From contig NZ_WQNI01000024.1 in NCBI RefSeq assembly GCF_010993735.1, positions 1 through 47,553 of the forward strand: a stretch of 47,553 nucleotides of DNA, written 5' to 3'. Origin of the DNA: Chelativorans alearensis. Lineage in GTDB: Bacteria > Pseudomonadota > Alphaproteobacteria > Rhizobiales > Rhizobiaceae. The translations under genes and the position numbers were made by a program. Shown here in pieces: positions 37,478-45,229 of the stretch (position 1 is its first letter; each line of letters begins with the position of its first letter). A model generated the notes under the pieces. The model was not told the DNA's origin, did no database searches, and saw only the letters and a program-made list of their open reading frames with translations.

Positions 37478-38382
37478 GGCCTGTGCTCCATGACGGAAGC
37501 GCGTGATCGGAGAAATTCCTCAACGGCCTGGTTTGCACGCTCGCATGCCTCGTTGATGCGATCGTCGCGGCTCAGTTGTGGCTCGCGTCGGCTCAGCTTT
37601 CTCAAGTGCCGTGCGGCAAGGAGGATCAAAGCCTTGTTCGCCGGCTTGGCGAGCGCGCTCTGGCCGATTTGCCTCGCGCGGCCTCCATAGTACCGCTGGC
37701 CCTTCGTCGCGCTGACATAGGCTTCAAGCAGGCTCGATGGCTGGAGGGGATGTGGGCTCAGGTCCAGTTCGAGGGAGTCCGCCCAATCCGACCATTTGGC
37801 CGCATTCGCGGCATGTATCGGGCGGACCGCAAGCCAGGGCGTCCTCAAGGCATCGGCGACGATGGCGCCATGCATGGCCTCGGTGATCAGCATGCGCGCA
37901 CCGCGGATCTTGCCGATGATCTCTTCCACATCGTCGCGGGGATCGATCAGGCGAATGCCCGCCTCCGCGCAGGCTTCCGGCCAATGGCCTCGCGCAAAGC
38001 TGTGAAAGTGCGGCATGAAGGCGACGCCGAGGTCTTCCCCTGCCGGCGGCAAGTCGAGTTTGCGGAGAAGGATGGCGCTGTCGCAGATGCCCTTGGAAGG
38101 CGGCAGGTCAAGCCGCGCCGCCGTTCGCGGGCCGCGCACGAATATCACATCCCACGTGCCGTCGTGGACGTCGGGTGCCGGTGCGTAGCCCCCATATCCC
38201 GACCCGAGAACGTATTTGCGCGCTTCCTTCGGATAATCCTCCCAGAGGATCGAGCCGATGCCGAGAAACAATTCGCTGGCGTCCTCGTCGAGGAAGCCCT
38301 GTGGCAAAAGCCGCGGCCACATATAGGTGTTCAGTTCGTCGCCGAAATTGGGCACGTTGCCCTTGAAGTAGGTGAGCTTCAT
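37474..38382 (-). CDS. Polysaccharide pyruvyl transferase family protein
   Basis: 302 residues. MKLTYFKGNVPNFGDELNTYMWPRLL is the classic N-terminus of PS_pyruv_trans proteins (ExoV-like), followed by LGIGSIL, VLGSGYGGYAP, VRGPRTAARL and ITEAMHGAIVADALRTPWLAV, the GT-B-like PEP-binding region. It would add a ketal-linked pyruvate to a sugar of the repeat unit, giving acidic charge. ATG 38382 overlaps the flippase stop as ATGA, and its own stop overlaps the GT2 start, so the three are translationally coupled. Confidence 0.93.
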   Translation of the reverse strand: MKLTYFKGNVPNFGDELNTYMWPRLLPQGFLDEDASELFLGIGSILWEDYPKEARKYVLGSGYGGYAPAPDVHDGTWDVIFVRGPRTAARLDLPPSKGICDSAILLRKLDLPPAGEDLGVAFMPHFHSFARGHWPEACAEAGIRLIDPRDDVEEIIGKIRGARMLITEAMHGAIVADALRTPWLAVRPIHAANAAKWSDWADSLELDLSPHPLQPSSLLEAYVSATKGQRYYGGRARQIGQSALAKPANKALILLAARHLRKLSRREPQLSRDDRINEACERANQAVEEFLRSRASVMEHRP

Positions 38383-39914
38383 GCCGATACCGCCCTTCGC
38401 TTCAGCACGACATCGCGCATCTGAAATATCCGGCGGCTGTCGAGAGCGGCGAGCACCGCGCAATAGATTACCGCGCCGGACAAGACCTCGCCGGCAAGAC
38501 GCAGATATGCCGTATCCTCATTCATGTATTGCCGCAGGGCAAGCACGCCGACCAGCATCGCCAGGCACGCGAGCGCGGGGGAGAGGAAGGGTCGCAGGTA
38601 GGTCCAGGGGCCGATCTTCAGTATTTTCAGAACCATCCACACGGCGGCCGGCCACATGAGGAAGTTCTGCACGGCAAGGGCGAAGACCAGGGCGGAAACG
38701 CCGAACCGGTAGAAGGCCACGATCACCAGCGCCGTCACGGCCTGCTTCGCCGCCATATAGTAGAACCACCAGTTCGGATTCCCCTGGCTGTTGATGAGCG
38801 ATGCCTGGAGGACACCGATACAGCTCAGCAACCCGATGACGCAGAAGCTGCGGACGGCGGGCACCGCTTCGATCCAGTGCGCGCCGAAGAGCACCGCGAT
38901 GAGGTCATTGGCGACGACGGCCAGCCCGACGAACACGGGAAACGAAAGCGCGGCCGAAGCGAAGGTCGCGAATAGGTATGCCTCCTTCAGCTTCTCGTGC
39001 TCGCTCTGCAGGGAGGCGAGCAGCGAATAGGAAACGGCGTTCAGCGCCCCGGCGACAAAATCGTTCAAGAGCTGGAATATCCGCCGCGCGAAGCTGAATA
39101 TGCCGAGCGCCGTCGTGCCCAGAAGCATGCCGATCAGGATCTGGTCCAGCCTCATCATGCGCAGGATCCTGTGGCCCGATGCGAACATGCCGTAGTGGGC
39201 GAGTTCGCGCAGCGCACGCCATTCGAAGCGCAGGCCGGGCCGCCAGTTGACCGACAGGAGCGTGCCCACGCATATGGCGGCCGACGAGGCGACTTGCGAC
39301 AGGGCCAGCGCCCAAAGCCCGTATCCCAAGGCCAGCAGGCCAAGACAGACGGCCCCTGAAATCAGCGAGGCGATCATCGTGCGCATGGCCATCTTGCTGA
39401 ACGCCATGGCACGCGAAAGAAGCGCATTCGGCACGACGACGGCAAGGTCGAAGACGACGCGCAAGCCTATGACCGGCAGAAGCGCCTTGAGGCCGGCCTC
39501 GCCCATGAAGCCGGCGAGCGCCGGGGCGGCCAGCACGAGCACCGCATAGATGGCCAGCGCGACGAGCACACAGAGCCAGAATACCGAATCGAGATGCCGC
39601 CGCCCCAGATCCTCGCGCTGAACGAGGGCCTGGCCGAAGCCCGCCGGGGCGACGGCACTCGCCAGCATGGCGATGCTTGTCGCCAGCGCGACCAGACCGA
39701 ACTCCCCGGGTGTGAGGAAGCGCGAGGTGACGGTGAACACACCCGCGGCGACCGCCGCCGGCGCAAAGCCACTCAGGGCCGACCAGAAGACGCCGTGAAG
39801 GGCAGCGCGTGCACGACCGCTGCGCAGACGGCCGTAGACGATCTCCTCTTCCTGCTCAAGACTCTTTTCGCTACGATCCAGCAAGCTCAGTTCCTTCAGC
39901 GGCTCGCTGCCCAT
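38379..39914 (-). CDS. Lipopolysaccharide/exopolysaccharide flippase (WzxC/ExoT-type)
   Basis: 511 residues with about 12-14 membrane helices. FWSALSGFAPAAVAAGVFTVTSRFLTPGEFGLVALATSI is the usual WzxC/ExoT family opening, and SGHRILRMMRLDQILIGMLLGTTALGIFSFARRI lies mid-protein. It moves undecaprenyl-linked repeat units across the inner membrane. It leads the operon flippase, pyruvyl transferase, GT2, GT4. An MITE-like repeat (39963-40111) lies 49 bases upstream, so the promoter is either within the repeat, in the short space between, or beyond it in AT-rich DNA. It differs from the flippase at 5296. Confidence 0.92.
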   Translation of the reverse strand: MGSEPLKELSLLDRSEKSLEQEEEIVYGRLRSGRARAALHGVFWSALSGFAPAAVAAGVFTVTSRFLTPGEFGLVALATSIAMLASAVAPAGFGQALVQREDLGRRHLDSVFWLCVLVALAIYAVLVLAAPALAGFMGEAGLKALLPVIGLRVVFDLAVVVPNALLSRAMAFSKMAMRTMIASLISGAVCLGLLALGYGLWALALSQVASSAAICVGTLLSVNWRPGLRFEWRALRELAHYGMFASGHRILRMMRLDQILIGMLLGTTALGIFSFARRIFQLLNDFVAGALNAVSYSLLASLQSEHEKLKEAYLFATFASAALSFPVFVGLAVVANDLIAVLFGAHWIEAVPAVRSFCVIGLLSCIGVLQASLINSQGNPNWWFYYMAAKQAVTALVIVAFYRFGVSALVFALAVQNFLMWPAAVWMVLKILKIGPWTYLRPFLSPALACLAMLVGVLALRQYMNEDTAYLRLAGEVLSGAVIYCAVLAALDSRRIFQMRDVVLKRRAVSA

Positions 39915-39962
39915 CGGCAGCCGATTGTTCCTAGAACCAGATGAGATTAGGTCGGGTCATCG

Positions 39963-40111
39963 ACCGCGCGTCATCCCGGAAAGCCGAGGGCTTGTCCGGG
40001 ATCCATTCCGTGACATCGACGTTCCGGCCCGCTTCGCCGGAGCATCCGTGAGGCGAGAATGGGTTCCGGACAGCCTCCGCTTCGCTGCGGCTTTCCGGGA
40101 TGACGCGCGGT
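39963..40111. repeat. 149-bp MITE-like element with 24-bp perfect terminal inverted repeats
   Basis: Ends read GCGCGTCATCCCGG... inward. Arms 39963-39986 and 40088-40111 are exact inverted copies. Internal CCATTCCGTGAC and GGGTTCCGGACAG blocks are shared with the second copy at 42832-42955. No coding capacity is seen. It lies just upstream of the flippase operon. Confidence 0.85.
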
Positions 40112-40510
40112 GGATGACCTGGGTTGAATTCATCCCGCTCCAGGCTCGCCAAGTTCGGTGAAAGCCACGCGGTTGACCTCCAGTGTAGCCCTTTGTCCGG
40201 GATTTTCTAAGGCGCCGATGCGCCAAACATTTGCCAACTTCCGTTCCGGCCAACCACCGCCCGCTCTCAAACGGACGCAGGTCTCGACGCCATAATGCTG
40301 CAGCGCAACATACGATGCCACCGAACGGACGGTCAAGCAACTGCAAAATTTAATCCTGGATCAATCGTGAAGCTGATTAGAATTTACTGAGAATTGTGTC
40401 ACATCGACTTCATAATTTGAGCAACTTTTGTGTAACACATGTATAAACCGTGAGGAATATCCTCAATTCACTGGGAAGCCGTTCACGATTCGTGAACGAT
40501 AGAGCCGCTC
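40112..40510. other. AT-richer gene-free region with two palindromes
   Basis: No gene is supported here. From about 40345 the base composition becomes much richer in A and T than its surroundings. TGAGGA-ATA-TCCTCA (40451-40465) and the 19-base CGTTCACGA-T-TCGTGAACG (40480-40498) are perfect palindromes. The second is 12 bases from the AraC stop and has no T-run, so it looks more like a protein site than a terminator. Confidence 0.55.
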
Positions 40511-41281
40511 TCACTCGCCTTGCAGCAGGCGATGAAGCCGATGCGGGGTGCGTCCCGTCAGGCGCCGGCTCTCGCGGACGAGGTGCGCCTGGTCGGCGTA
40601 GCCCGCCTCGGCCGCCAGGATGGCCGTGGAACTGTTCGCCTGGCGCGAAAGTCGCAAAAAGCGCTGATAGCGAAGGATGCGGTCAAGCGTCTTCGGGCCA
40701 TAGCCGAAGCACTCTTCGAAGCGCCGGCGCAACGTCCTCTCGCTCATCTCGAGCGCGCGCATCAACCACGGGACGAGAGGCGCGCCGGGCGGCGGACCGC
40801 GCTCGACCAGGCGATAGGCCGCCTGCATGGGAACGTCCGTCTCGCGAGAAGCCATCTCCTCCGCCACCACCTCTTCGAGCGAAGAGGCCAGATCTTCGAG
40901 ATTGTCGCCAACGCGCACGCGGCTGGCGAGGCGCCGGGCCCGCGCTCCCCACAAGTCGTCGAGCGACAGCCTCTGGCCGACAAGCTCGACAAGCGGCACG
41001 CCGAGCCATGCCGCCGCCGTGGCGGGATGGAAGCGGAAGCCGATCACAACCTCGTCCGCGGCCAGGACCTCGGTTTGCGGTTCCTTGTCGGGGCCGGCAA
41101 CTCGGAAGCACCCCCCGATCCACTGCAGATCGATTGTCGCATCCGGCATGACGACGATCGGCGGTGCGCCCTCAGGGTCCATTCGGTGCACCCACGTCGC
41201 GGCAAAGCTCCCGCGAAGCCGCGCCGCAGCTGCACGTTCGCAAAATGAACCCGTTGCCTGCGCTGGGACGGGATCGCTCAT
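40511..41281 (-). CDS. AraC-family transcriptional regulator
   Basis: 256 residues from ATG 41281, preceded by AGAGGAG at an ideal distance; a longer frame has no support. The N-terminal sensor part (VMPDATIDLQWIGGCFRVAGPDKEP...VIGFRFHPATAAAWLGVPLVEL) matches the DUF6597-type domain. The C-terminal AraC domain has SERTLRRRFEECFGYGPKTLDRILRYQRFLRL, then AAEAGYADQAHLVRESRRLTGRTPHRL. It diverges from the VOC/DoxX pair and may control it; the gap is wide and contains a repeat. Confidence 0.92.
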   Translation of the reverse strand: MSDPVPAQATGSFCERAAAARLRGSFAATWVHRMDPEGAPPIVVMPDATIDLQWIGGCFRVAGPDKEPQTEVLAADEVVIGFRFHPATAAAWLGVPLVELVGQRLSLDDLWGARARRLASRVRVGDNLEDLASSLEEVVAEEMASRETDVPMQAAYRLVERGPPPGAPLVPWLMRALEMSERTLRRRFEECFGYGPKTLDRILRYQRFLRLSRQANSSTAILAAEAGYADQAHLVRESRRLTGRTPHRLHRLLQGE

Positions 41282-41486
41282 CTCGCTCCTCTTGGCACTG
41301 CCGGCGCGGCGGGTTAGCGGTGATGCCCCGGCCATCGCTCGTCCGGACAGTATAGAGGACCGGAGCCGGCAAGTCTGCACAATCGACAACGTCTACCGAT
41401 CGGGAACGGTTGCAAGAACAGCCGCTTTCTTCAAGCCGGAAGGAAGGGAGCAGGGTAAAGAATTCGGGTTAACAGTGGTTGCGTCG

Positions 41487-41624
41487 ACCCCCACTCCGAC
41501 CGCTTCGCGGCCACCTCTCCCCCCGCTCGACGGGGGGGAGAGGAAACGCCGGCCGCAACGCTGGCACCCTTCCTCTCCCCAGGCAGGAGGAGAGGTGGCT
41601 TACGAAGCAAGACGGAGTGGGGGT
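41487..41624. repeat. MITE-like palindromic repeat (ACCCCCACTCCG family)
   Basis: ACCCCCACTCCG...GCTTCG..GCCACCTCTCC at 41487-41520 is mirrored, with a few mismatches, by GGAGAGGTGGC...CGAAGC...CGGAGTGGGGGT ending at 41624. An internal CCCCCCGCTCGACGGGGGGG hairpin is also present. It lies in the 541-base gap between the AraC gene and the VOC gene; the remaining gap bases show no gene. Confidence 0.8.
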
Positions 41625-41822
41625 GATTGGCGCGGCGTTAACCTGAGTTCGCAGCCTGGAAGGGGCAGGTGAATGATCCTATGAGGTGCTTGCTATCGGC
41701 AGCCGTCGCGCGGCTGTCCGAGGTCGGTGCAGCCGGCGCTTCGATGGCCGTTTTGTTCAATCCAGCAAGCGACTCGCGTGCTCTCATCTCGGCGTCCAAC
41801 TTCACACCGAGAGGTATGCATC

Positions 41823-42188
41823 ATGAGCAACGACAACGACCAGCGGATCGACTATGTCGAATTCACCGTGAAGGACATTCGGCGCTCACGCGATTTCTAC
41901 GGAAACGCTTTCGGCTGGACCTTCACAGACTATGGCCCGGAATATTGCGAGTTCAACGACGGGCGACTGTCGGGTGGCTTCACCACGCTAGGCTCCGTGC
42001 GGTCGGGAGGCGGCCCGCTCGTCATTCTCTATGCGGATGATCTGCCGGCAACGGTCAAGCGTGTCGAAGAAGCGGGCGGCAAGATCGTTAGGCCGATCTA
42101 TGGTTTCCCGGGCGGCCAGCGCTTCCATTTCGCGGATCCGGACGGTTACGAACTCGCGGTCTACACCGAACAAGGCGGCGCGGAATGA
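41823..42188 (+). CDS. VOC (glyoxalase/bleomycin-resistance) family protein
   Basis: 121 residues with the paired beta-alpha-beta-beta-beta layout of the VOC fold: DYVEFTVKDIRRSRDFYGNAFGWTFTDYGPEYCEF, then LVILYADDLPATVKRVEEAGGKIVRPIYGFPGGQRFHFADPDGYELAVY. The likely metal or ligand positions are E15-like and H/E near the end, as in single-module members. Substrate unknown. The stop overlaps the DoxX-family start as ATGA. Confidence 0.92.
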   Translation: MSNDNDQRIDYVEFTVKDIRRSRDFYGNAFGWTFTDYGPEYCEFNDGRLSGGFTTLGSVRSGGGPLVILYADDLPATVKRVEEAGGKIVRPIYGFPGGQRFHFADPDGYELAVYTEQGGAE

Positions 42189-42553
42189 CCGCGTTCCTCC
42201 ACCACCTTGGATTGGTTTTGCTCGGCGGCGTCTTTTTCTGGGTCGGCGTCGAGCATTTCCTCAGGTTCCGGGTGATAGCGGCGTCCCTGGCCGAGCGGGG
42301 TTTCCCCGCTCCCAGGCCTCTGCTGGCGGCCGGGTCGGTGCTGGAGATCGTAGCCGGCTTTTGCCTCGCAACGGGCATCGGTGCGGCCTATGCCGCCGCG
42401 GCGTTGGCCGTATTCACGATTGCCGCCACCGCCATGGCGCTCAACTTCTGGCGCTACACCGGCGACGAGCGAGCAGCCCTTCGTTCCGGTTTCACGATCA
42501 ACGTCGCTGTCCTCGGCGGCTTGATCGTCGCCGCGACAGCTGGTTTGCAATGA
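42185..42553 (+). CDS. DoxX-like small membrane protein
   Basis: 122 residues with four membrane helices, the DoxX layout: HHLGLVLLGGVFFWVGVEHFLRF, LLAAGSVLEIVAGFCLATGIG, AAYAAAALAVFTIAATAMALNFW, FTINVAVLGGLIVAATAGL. DoxX-family proteins act in thiol or oxidative-stress functions in some bacteria; no activity can be assigned here. Translationally coupled to the VOC gene. After it, about 1.18 kb shows no gene. Confidence 0.85.
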   Translation: MTAFLHHLGLVLLGGVFFWVGVEHFLRFRVIAASLAERGFPAPRPLLAAGSVLEIVAGFCLATGIGAAYAAAALAVFTIAATAMALNFWRYTGDERAALRSGFTINVAVLGGLIVAATAGLQ

Positions 42554-42723
42554 CCGCGCCGGTTCGCGATCGCTCCCTCAAGCGCGGCCAACCCAAGATG
42601 AGCTTGCCGAAGGATGGGGAGGAATTGAGGGTGGGGTCTCAACGACACATGCCCCCATCTCACTGGACCGACGTAGCACCCAACATGCCGGTCGGTGAGG
42701 GGGTAACCGGCGCCAGCCTTGCC

Positions 42724-43097
42724 GCGGGGATAAAATCGGCAGTCGGACTCCGCCAACCCATCCATCCCCGCTCCCACGCCCCTCAGGCTTCGAAGGGTCG
42801 CGGTGCCCCTCAGGGCGTCATCGCCACCCCACCAGCGTGCGTCATCCCGGAAAGCCGAAGGCTTGTCCGGGACCCATTCCGTGACCAGTCCACCTTCCGG
42901 AATGGGTCCCGGACAGTCTCCGCTCCGCTCCGACTTCCGGGATGACGCGCGTTGGAAGGGCGGCGGGCACCCTTCACCTCAGCCGGCAATGCCTCGCCTG
43001 CGCGGGGATAAATTTCCGCTCCCTCATAAAAAACATTCGTTCCAAAACAATCGCTTATCATTTTTTTGCTCCGCCCAACCGTGCATTTTATCCCCGC
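42724..43097. repeat. Three copies of GCGGGGATAAA in gene-free DNA
   Basis: Direct copies at 42724-42734 and 43002-43012, and an inverted copy at 43087-43097. The first two share preceding GCCxxGC-type bases and the third lies inverted beside an AT-rich stretch (43020-43070). They are probably remnants of one degenerated repeat family. No gene is seen. Confidence 0.5.
42832..42955. repeat. Second copy of the GCGTCATCCCGG MITE-like element
   Basis: The left end (CCAGCGTGCGTCATCCCGGAA) begins at 42832 and the mirrored right end (TTCCGGGATGACGCGCG, then TTGG) ends at 42955, with a few mismatches. The interior shares CCATTCCGTGAC and GGGTCCCGGACAG with the copy at 39963-40111. It is about 25 bases shorter than that copy. 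Confidence 0.85.
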
Positions 43098-43321
43098 TGC
43101 CCAAGCCGCCCCTATCATGCTCCCCGTCCCTCCCGCGGGAACGTGGATCGCGACGGCGGTCTCGCGGGGAGGGGCCGGCGCCTCCGGCGGGCCGCTAACG
43201 TGGCGGCCGGCCCGGGGAGGCTCCGCCCAAGGGTTCCCCTGCCGCCACTACGGGCGGCGCGTGCCGGACGGTGCACTTTAAAAGGGAGCCGGGGAGACGG
43301 GGGCGCGGAGCGCCCTGTCGT

Positions 43322-43446
43322 GGAAGGCTCAAAGCCTTCCGGATCCGGCTTCGTGGAAGCGGAACGGGCGGAGACTTAAGAACGCCGGACGGGCGGCCGA
43401 GAGGTCGCTGAAAAAATTTAGACTGGCGACATTTTGGCCGCCCGTC
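43322..43446 (+). ncRNA. Candidate structured RNA with three consecutive hairpins
   Basis: GGAAGGCT-CAA-AGCCTTCC (43322-43340), GCTTC-GTG-GAAGC (43348-43360), and a long one in which GACGGGCGGCC (43388-43398) pairs with GGCCGCCCGTC (43436-43446), enclosing GTCGC/GCGAC (43404-43408 with 43426-43430). The frames are poor as protein. No known RNA family is recognised and there is no U-run at the end, so it might equally be a degenerated repeat. It is part of the 42554-43733 gene-free region. Confidence 0.35.
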
Positions 43447-43540
43447 TTCCCACCACCTCGAGGGAGCCTTCCCGAAGGGTGGGTTCTTTGAAATGGCCAG
43501 ACGGTGAAAACCGGGCGTGGCAACGATGAAACGCGCCTGC

Positions 43541-43579
43541 CTTCACCCTGAGCTTGTCGAAGGGTGAGCCTGTCGAAAA
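43541..43579 (-). repeat. TTCGACAAGCT repeat with a duplicated half
   Basis: CTTCACCCTGAGCTTGTCGA is followed immediately by AGGGTGAGCCTGTCGAA, so the GTGAGC(T)TGTCGAA segment appears twice. It is another member of the family at 15541, 33685 and 33781. Confidence 0.7.
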
Positions 43580-43733
43580 GGAGCATCGATGATGGTATCA
43601 CAGTTCATGACCGAGATAGTGCAGGGTTGGCCATTTTCATGTCTCGTTCATGTATTAGGCGGCACCCTAAGCTAGCGATGAGTGCGATTCGTATAAGCGC
43701 CGGCAGTCATAAGGTGCCGGTGGGGAGCGGGAC

Positions 43734-45215
43734 GTGTTGAAGAGATATTCCTTGGCCTTGCTGCCCGGTCTTCTGACGGCCGCGCCTGCCCTGCAGGCGG
43801 AAGAGGCGCCGCGTTTGCCGGAGGGCGTACAGCTTGCCCAAGCCTACGATTTCGATGTCTATATCGACCAGTATGGGCGTGAGGTCGTGGTCGACCCGAT
43901 CACGGGCCGCGTGGTCGAAATCCGCGCGCCTCTTCTCGGGCGGGCACCGCCCCCACCACCGCCGCCGCAGTATCAGCGCCGCGAGATGCGCTCCCGCGAA
44001 CTCGGCCGGCGCGAATATGATTTCACCGATCCAAGGGATGTCGAGCGGTTCCATCGCGACCGCGAGGCGGCGATCAGCGAAGGGGTCGATCCTTACGACC
44101 CCTATGGCGAGCGCGGCTATCGCAGGCCGCGCTATGACGAGCCTTATATCGATCCGCGCTACGGCGAATACGAGGAAGCGCCCTCGGTAGAGGAGGGCTA
44201 CGGCTCCGGTGCGCTGGTGGAGCGTGAAGCCCCGAGTGTGTGGCGCGCGCCTCTCGATTCGCCCTCCGGCCGCAGCGGGGCGCTGGCGGCGGTGCCGCCA
44301 GGCGACGGGCGCGAGCAGCTGCGTCCCGGCCGGGGCGAGGGGCTCGAGATCACCGTGCCGGGCGCGCGCGGCGCCAGCGAGGAGGTGGCGAAGTACCAGG
44401 TGCTCCTCGACCGCGCCGGTGCTTCGCCGGGGGTTATCGACGGGCGCATGGGCGATAACGTCAATAAGGCCATCAGCGCCTATCACGAGATCACCGGCCA
44501 GCGGTTGAGGACGTATGACAAGGAGTGGATCGCGGCCGAGCTGGAGAAGACCGGCGGGCCGGCTTTCGCCGAATACACGATCACCGCGGAGGATGCGGCC
44601 GGGCCCTACATCGCCTCCGTGCCGGAGGACTACGGCGAGAAGGCTACCCTCGAACGGTTGAGCTATACACGTGTTGCCGAGATGCTGGCCGAGCGCTTCC
44701 ACATGGACGAGAAGTATCTCATCGAGCTCAATCCGGGCGCCAACTTCAATCGTCCCGGCACGGTCATCAAGGTGGTCAATCCCGGCAAGCCGGCGACGTA
44801 CGACGTTGCGCGGATCGTCGCCGACAAGGACCGCAAGCAGGTTCGGGCCTACGATGCGCGAGGCCAGCTCGTCGCTGCCTATCCCGCCACCATCGGCTCG
44901 ACCGATACGCCGTCTCCCACGGGTTCCCACGAAGTGGAGCGCGTCGCTTTCGATCCCGATTACACCTACAATCCGAAGAAAAACTTCAAGCAGGGTAACA
45001 ACGAGCGCGTGCTGACCATCCCGCCGGGGCCGAACGGTCCGGTGGGCTCAATCTGGATCGCGCTGTCGAAACCGACCTACGGCATCCACGGCACGCCCGA
45101 GCCCTCGAAGATCGGCAAGACCTACAGCCACGGCTGTGTGCGTCTGACCAACTGGGATGCTCAGGAGCTCGCCAAGCGGGTGAAGCCGGGCGTGAGGGTG
45201 GAATTCGCGGAGTAG
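43734..45215 (+). CDS. L,D-transpeptidase (YkuD) with peptidoglycan-binding region
   Basis: 493 residues starting at GTG 43734 after GGGGAG. A short signal peptide (LALLPGLLTAAPALQA) is followed by a long proline/tyrosine/arginine-rich linker (about 70-190), a peptidoglycan_binding_1-like segment (KYQVLLDRAGASPGVIDGRMGDNVNKAISAY), a LysM-like block (TRVAEMLAERFHMDEKYLIELNPG) and the YkuD domain ending HGT...GKTYSHGCVRL (His 452, catalytic Cys 468). It crosslinks peptidoglycan 3-3 or attaches proteins to it; polar-growing rhizobia rely heavily on such enzymes. It converges with an M23 endopeptidase 14 bases away. Confidence 0.95.
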   Translation: MLKRYSLALLPGLLTAAPALQAEEAPRLPEGVQLAQAYDFDVYIDQYGREVVVDPITGRVVEIRAPLLGRAPPPPPPPQYQRREMRSRELGRREYDFTDPRDVERFHRDREAAISEGVDPYDPYGERGYRRPRYDEPYIDPRYGEYEEAPSVEEGYGSGALVEREAPSVWRAPLDSPSGRSGALAAVPPGDGREQLRPGRGEGLEITVPGARGASEEVAKYQVLLDRAGASPGVIDGRMGDNVNKAISAYHEITGQRLRTYDKEWIAAELEKTGGPAFAEYTITAEDAAGPYIASVPEDYGEKATLERLSYTRVAEMLAERFHMDEKYLIELNPGANFNRPGTVIKVVNPGKPATYDVARIVADKDRKQVRAYDARGQLVAAYPATIGSTDTPSPTGSHEVERVAFDPDYTYNPKKNFKQGNNERVLTIPPGPNGPVGSIWIALSKPTYGIHGTPEPSKIGKTYSHGCVRLTNWDAQELAKRVKPGVRVEFAE

Positions 45216-45229
45216 GACGCCGCGAGCCT

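Noticed and set aside
40480-40498. Rho-independent terminator of the AraC gene
   Set aside because: The stem is symmetric and well placed, but there is no T-run on the relevant side, so it is listed as a palindrome instead.
41669-42040. A 123-codon frame overlapping the VOC gene
   Set aside because: Another frame of the VOC gene, and arginine-rich in its second half; the VOC frame has the domain.
42554-43733. CRISPR array or tRNA genes in the repeat-rich gap
   Set aside because: Repeats are few, unequal and irregularly spaced with no spacers, and no tRNA T-loop or acceptor pairing was found.
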